Origin: Candidatus Komeilibacteria bacterium RIFCSPLOWO2_01_FULL_45_10
GTDB lineage: Bacteria > Patescibacteriota > Patescibacteriia > UBA1558 > UBA10009
DNA: 7,255 nt
Assembly: GCA_001818835.1 (NCBI GenBank)
Contig: MHKL01000025.1
Coordinates: forward strand, 4,139 to 11,393
Direction of reading: 5' to 3'
The notes beneath the pieces were generated by a model. It saw nothing but the letters and a program-made list of their open reading frames with translations, ran no database searches and was not told where the DNA came from. Shown here piece by piece: positions 5,469 through 7,255 of this stretch. A program made the translations under genes and the position numbers. How positions within the stretch are numbered: the stretch's first letter is position 1; every line of letters starts with the position of its first letter.

Positions 5469-5533
5469 GGGATTCAATCGAGTTTATCGCGCTTAGCGCG
5501 ATTTAGCTCAACAACATGAATCCCTCTTTTTTT
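5469..5533 (+). terminator. Branched rho-independent terminator
   Basis: The outer stem GGGATTCA (5469-5476) with TGAATCCC (5517-5524) encloses a second stem ATCGCGC (5486-5492) with GCGCGAT (5496-5502). A T-rich tail including seven T (5527-5533) follows. It ends the transcript of the gene at 5164. Confidence 0.8.
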
Positions 5534-5547
5534 ATTTTCCACTAATC

Positions 5548-5576
5548 TTGACAAAAAAATAAATATATGCTATATT
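5548..5576 (+). promoter_or_regulatory. Promoter of the third island gene
   Basis: TTGACA (5548-5553), a 17-base spacer and TATATT (5571-5576), preceded by TGC, an extended -10. All elements are near consensus, so strong expression is expected. The leader from about 5583 is A-rich and about 48 bases long. Confidence 0.85.
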
Positions 5577-5630
5577 ACTATAATTTGAACATAATACACA
5601 ATTCAAAAAATCAACAATTCTGGAGGAAAA

Positions 5631-6269
5631 ATGAAGCGTTATTACCTGCTGCTTCTGGGGGCGCTGGTTGGCGCAACCATGGTCTATAAATCGGTCATAA
5701 CCTTTGATCACCTTGTCACTGACAAAGTGATTGGGGAGACGGTGACCAAAATCATCAACGGCGACAGGGAAATTTCGTGTTATGGGGCCATAAGAGATGC
5801 TTCTATGGCCGCCAGGCACGCAGTTTATCATCGCCAATTCGGCGAGGGCTGGTTTGATGAGGTGTATGCGTCAATCGCCGTATTTGATAACGGGGTAATT
5901 GACAGCAGCCATTGGGACACCTATTGGCTGGAACGTGACGGCAGTAAAAAAACTTACCGGCGTTATCAGAAGATTCTCAATCTCTGTCGCAAGGCGCTGA
6001 AATCGCCATCCCTCCTGCAAATCGCCTACATGAAAAAACGGGAAAAGGTGATTGAAGAAATCAAACGGCAGGGAGCCACGAAAAAATTCCAGGTCATGAT
6101 TGACCAGGCCTTGCCTTACTTTGAAGGCACTGCCCCGGCAGCCAACGACTCCGGTTACTACGCACCGACTCTCAATCGAGAGTGGGTCGAGAGACGAAGA
6201 GCCGAAGGCGGTCAACCGCTGGTGGATATGTGGGCTTGGTGCCTGCATGACCTCCGGCAATCTCTTTAG
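5631..6269 (+). CDS. Unknown exported or membrane-anchored protein
   Basis: I do not recognise this 212-residue protein. Residues 1-19 (MKRYYLLLLGALVGATMVY) are a basic start followed by a hydrophobic run, i.e. a signal peptide or N-terminal anchor, so the body is predicted outside the cytoplasm. The body is mixed and probably helical, with many charged residues: aromatic-rich segments around GEGWFDEVYASIAVFDNG and DTYWLERDGSKKTYRRYQ, then a Lys/Glu helix (KKREKVIEEIKRQG) and a C-terminal WVERRRAEGG...WAWCLHD. Single cysteines, including C50, form no evident zinc motif. GGAGG at 5622-5626, 4 bases before the ATG, fixes the start. The gene is monocistronic with an extended -10 promoter and a strong terminator. 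Confidence 0.75.
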   Translation: MKRYYLLLLGALVGATMVYKSVITFDHLVTDKVIGETVTKIINGDREISCYGAIRDASMAARHAVYHRQFGEGWFDEVYASIAVFDNGVIDSSHWDTYWLERDGSKKTYRRYQKILNLCRKALKSPSLLQIAYMKKREKVIEEIKRQGATKKFQVMIDQALPYFEGTAPAANDSGYYAPTLNREWVERRRAEGGQPLVDMWAWCLHDLRQSL

Positions 6270-6290
6270 CTCTCAGCTCTAAGCAAGAGC

Positions 6291-6329
6291 AAGAGGCGCA
6301 AAGCTAACACAGCCGAGCGCCTCTTTTTT
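6291..6329 (+). terminator. Rho-independent terminator of the third island gene
   Basis: AAGAGGCGC (6291-6299) pairs perfectly with GCGCCTCTT (6317-6325), and the T-run 6324-6329 overlaps the end of the stem. It begins 22 bases after the stop codon. Confidence 0.9.
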
Positions 6330-6443
6330 ATCCCGCACCACTTTTGTTAAAAATATTTGGTTAAACAATGTAGAGACGCATAATTATGCGTCTCTACATC
6401 CAATTCAATTTTATATAATTACAAAACAAAAGTGGTGCGGGAT
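6330..6443. repeat. Element with 19-base terminal inverted repeats and a nested palindrome
   Basis: ATCCCGCACCACTTTTGTT (6330-6348) is the exact reverse complement of 6425-6443. The 76 bases between carry the 32-base palindrome at 6368-6399. The element lies just downstream of the RAYT gene and directly after the preceding terminator. It may be a MITE or BIME-like unit, or one repeat inserted into another. Confidence 0.75.
6368..6399. repeat. REP-like 32-base perfect palindrome
   Basis: A perfect palindrome beginning ATGTAGAGAC and ending GTCTCTACAT. It shares the GTAGAGRC ends with the palindrome at 6706-6737 inside the adjacent RAYT gene, while the centre differs. It is a likely REP target of that enzyme. 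Confidence 0.8.
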
Positions 6444-6468
6444 TTATTAACAAAATATTAAATATTTT

Positions 6469-6999
6469 TTAAGTGTTATTCCTGTCATTATGCCAATTGG
6501 CTGGATTGTTTTTAATGTATACGCGGATGCGATTTAATTCAGATTCATTGCGAATGATGTGTTCGTAATAATTCCGTTGCCAAACGGGCAGGCCTGGCGT
6601 ATTCTTGAATTGATTAATTTGTTTGGCGGTTTGCATTTTAAATTGTCCGATTATTTTGGATAACATCATTTGTCGGCGTTTGGCCCATCCCCGTGGGGAC
6701 GATCCTTGTAGAGGCAATTCATGAATTGCCTCTACAATTGTTAAAATACCGTGAATATGGTTGGGTATAATAATAAACGCATCCGATACGATATTTTTTC
6801 GTATTTTTGATATTTGACGCCATTGCCGTTTAACCAAATGGCCAAACGCCGACAAATTCATTTTATTATTTTTAATTTCACCAAATAAATTTTCCCGATT
6901 TTTCGTGCAAATGTTGATAAAATAATAACCGGGCAGGGAATAATCATATTCAGGCAACCTAATTGATTCAATACGGTATTTGTTTTTAAATAAGGACAT
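6469..6999 (-). CDS. REP-associated tyrosine transposase (RAYT, Y1/HUH family)
   Basis: RAYTs are single-strand DNA nucleases related to the IS200/IS605 transposases that cut and join REP palindromes. The 176-residue protein is of usual family length. It shows the N-terminal YRIESIRLPEYDYSLPGYYF block, the metal-binding HUH motif HIH at 81-83 (IPNHIHGI), and the catalytic region WQRNYYEHIIRNE at 140-152, where Y144/Y145 supply the nucleophilic tyrosine. The ending YIKNNPANW is typical. A TTG 18 bases upstream lies within the hppA terminator, so I take the ATG at 6999. No promoter or Shine-Dalgarno site is seen, so expression is probably low and by read-through from hppA. Residues 88-98 (IVEAIHELPLQ) are encoded by a REP-like palindrome. 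Confidence 0.93.
   Translation of the reverse strand: MSLFKNKYRIESIRLPEYDYSLPGYYFINICTKNRENLFGEIKNNKMNLSAFGHLVKRQWRQISKIRKNIVSDAFIIIPNHIHGILTIVEAIHELPLQGSSPRGWAKRRQMMLSKIIGQFKMQTAKQINQFKNTPGLPVWQRNYYEHIIRNESELNRIRVYIKNNPANWHNDRNNT
6706..6737. repeat. REP-like 32-base perfect palindrome inside the RAYT gene
   Basis: It begins TTGTAGAGGC and ends GCCTCTACAA, with no mismatch, and encodes the EAIHELPL peptide right after the HUH strand of the transposase without breaking the frame. The ends match those of the palindrome at 6368-6399 (GTAGAGRC). Confidence 0.85.
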
Positions 7000-7003
7000 A
7001 AAT

Positions 7004-7028
7004 AAAAAAGTCAACAAAATTTGTTGAC
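7004..7028 (-). terminator. Rho-independent terminator of hppA
   Basis: On the minus strand, GTCAACA and TGTTGAC pair around AATTT (7028-7010), followed by six T (7009-7004). It begins 26 bases after the hppA stop and ends 5 bases before the RAYT start codon. Confidence 0.8.
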
Positions 7029-7053
7029 CCTGTTTTTAAAATTTTATTTATTT

Positions 7054-7255
7054 TTAAATCAGCAATGCCACCAACAACAGCGCCACCACATTCAAAATCT
7101 TAATCATCGGGTTAATGGCCGGGCCGGCCGTGTCTTTGTAAGGGTCGCCGACCGTATCGCCGGTAATGGCCGCTTTATGCGCCTCTGAACCCTTGCCGCC
7201 GAAGTTGCCGGCTTCAATATATTTTTTGGCATTGTCCCAGGCGCCGCCGCCCGAA
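7054..7255 (-). CDS. hppA: Membrane-bound pyrophosphatase (H+/Na+-pumping), C-terminal part
   Basis: This enzyme hydrolyses pyrophosphate and pumps H+ or Na+ across the cytoplasmic membrane. Only the last 66 residues are in the window; the start lies beyond the right edge. The highly conserved family C-terminus is clear: [16 protein letters not shown], then [32 protein letters not shown], and a final hydrophobic helix [12 protein letters not shown]. The Asp and Lys residues of these motifs belong to the active-site funnel in the family. The residues that distinguish K+-dependent from K+-independent, or Na+ from H+ types, are outside the window. The gene ends in its own terminator, with the RAYT gene immediately downstream. 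Confidence 0.96.
   Translation of the reverse strand, partial: SGGGAWDNAKKYIEAGNFGGKGSEAHKAAITGDTVGDPYKDTAGPAINPMIKILNVVALLLVALLI

Noticed and set aside
5532..5837. Minus-strand open frame of 101 codons
   Set aside because: Overlaps the promoter, ribosome binding site and start of the third island gene; its product has no motif.
5871..6260. Minus-strand open frame of 129 codons
   Set aside because: Antisense shadow of the third island gene without initiation signals.

Overview
The window looks like a chromosomal segment of an uncultured bacterium, most plausibly of the Candidate Phyla Radiation (Patescibacteria, Parcubacteria-like). That assignment is an inference. It rests on modest GC with compact housekeeping genes that lack Shine-Dalgarno sites, on short palindromic repeats inserted in frame inside conserved genes, on a REP-associated transposase, and on the membrane pyrophosphatase. 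TGA is used as a stop (HD-domain gene, end at 465), so a UGA-recoding lineage such as Gracilibacteria/SR1 is unlikely.

Left part (1-4145, all on the minus strand): in transcription order, trigger factor (tig), endonuclease IV (nfo), an M50-type membrane metalloprotease, an HD-domain phosphohydrolase and a YfcE/MJ0936-type metallophosphoesterase that runs off the left edge. The last three are tightly packed (3-base gap, then a 4-base ATGA overlap) and probably form an operon. tig has a good sigma70 promoter and its own terminator. The nfo promoter sits directly in the tail of that terminator and is followed by a large hairpin just before the nfo start codon. A hairpin repeat fills the nfo-M50 gap.

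Middle part (about 4130-6329, plus strand): an island of three unrelated-looking small genes of unknown function, opposite in direction to everything around it. Each has its own promoter, a strong GGAGG site exactly 4 bases before the start codon, and its own rho-independent terminator. They are a GC-rich exported or membrane protein with a probable frameshift, a 97-residue CxxC/HxxC putative zinc protein, and a 212-residue protein with an N-terminal signal or anchor. None of the six minus-strand genes whose start lies in the window shows a comparable ribosome binding site. The first island gene has a leader that can fold into a pseudoknot. This island is the best candidate for something undescribed, but no function can be read from it.

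Right part (6330-7255, minus strand): the C-terminal end of a membrane pyrophosphatase (hppA) with its terminator, followed by a REP-associated tyrosine transposase (RAYT). One 32-base perfect palindrome lies inside the RAYT coding sequence. A second of the same design lies just downstream, nested between 19-base inverted repeats. Together these look like a resident REP-type system and its target sequences.
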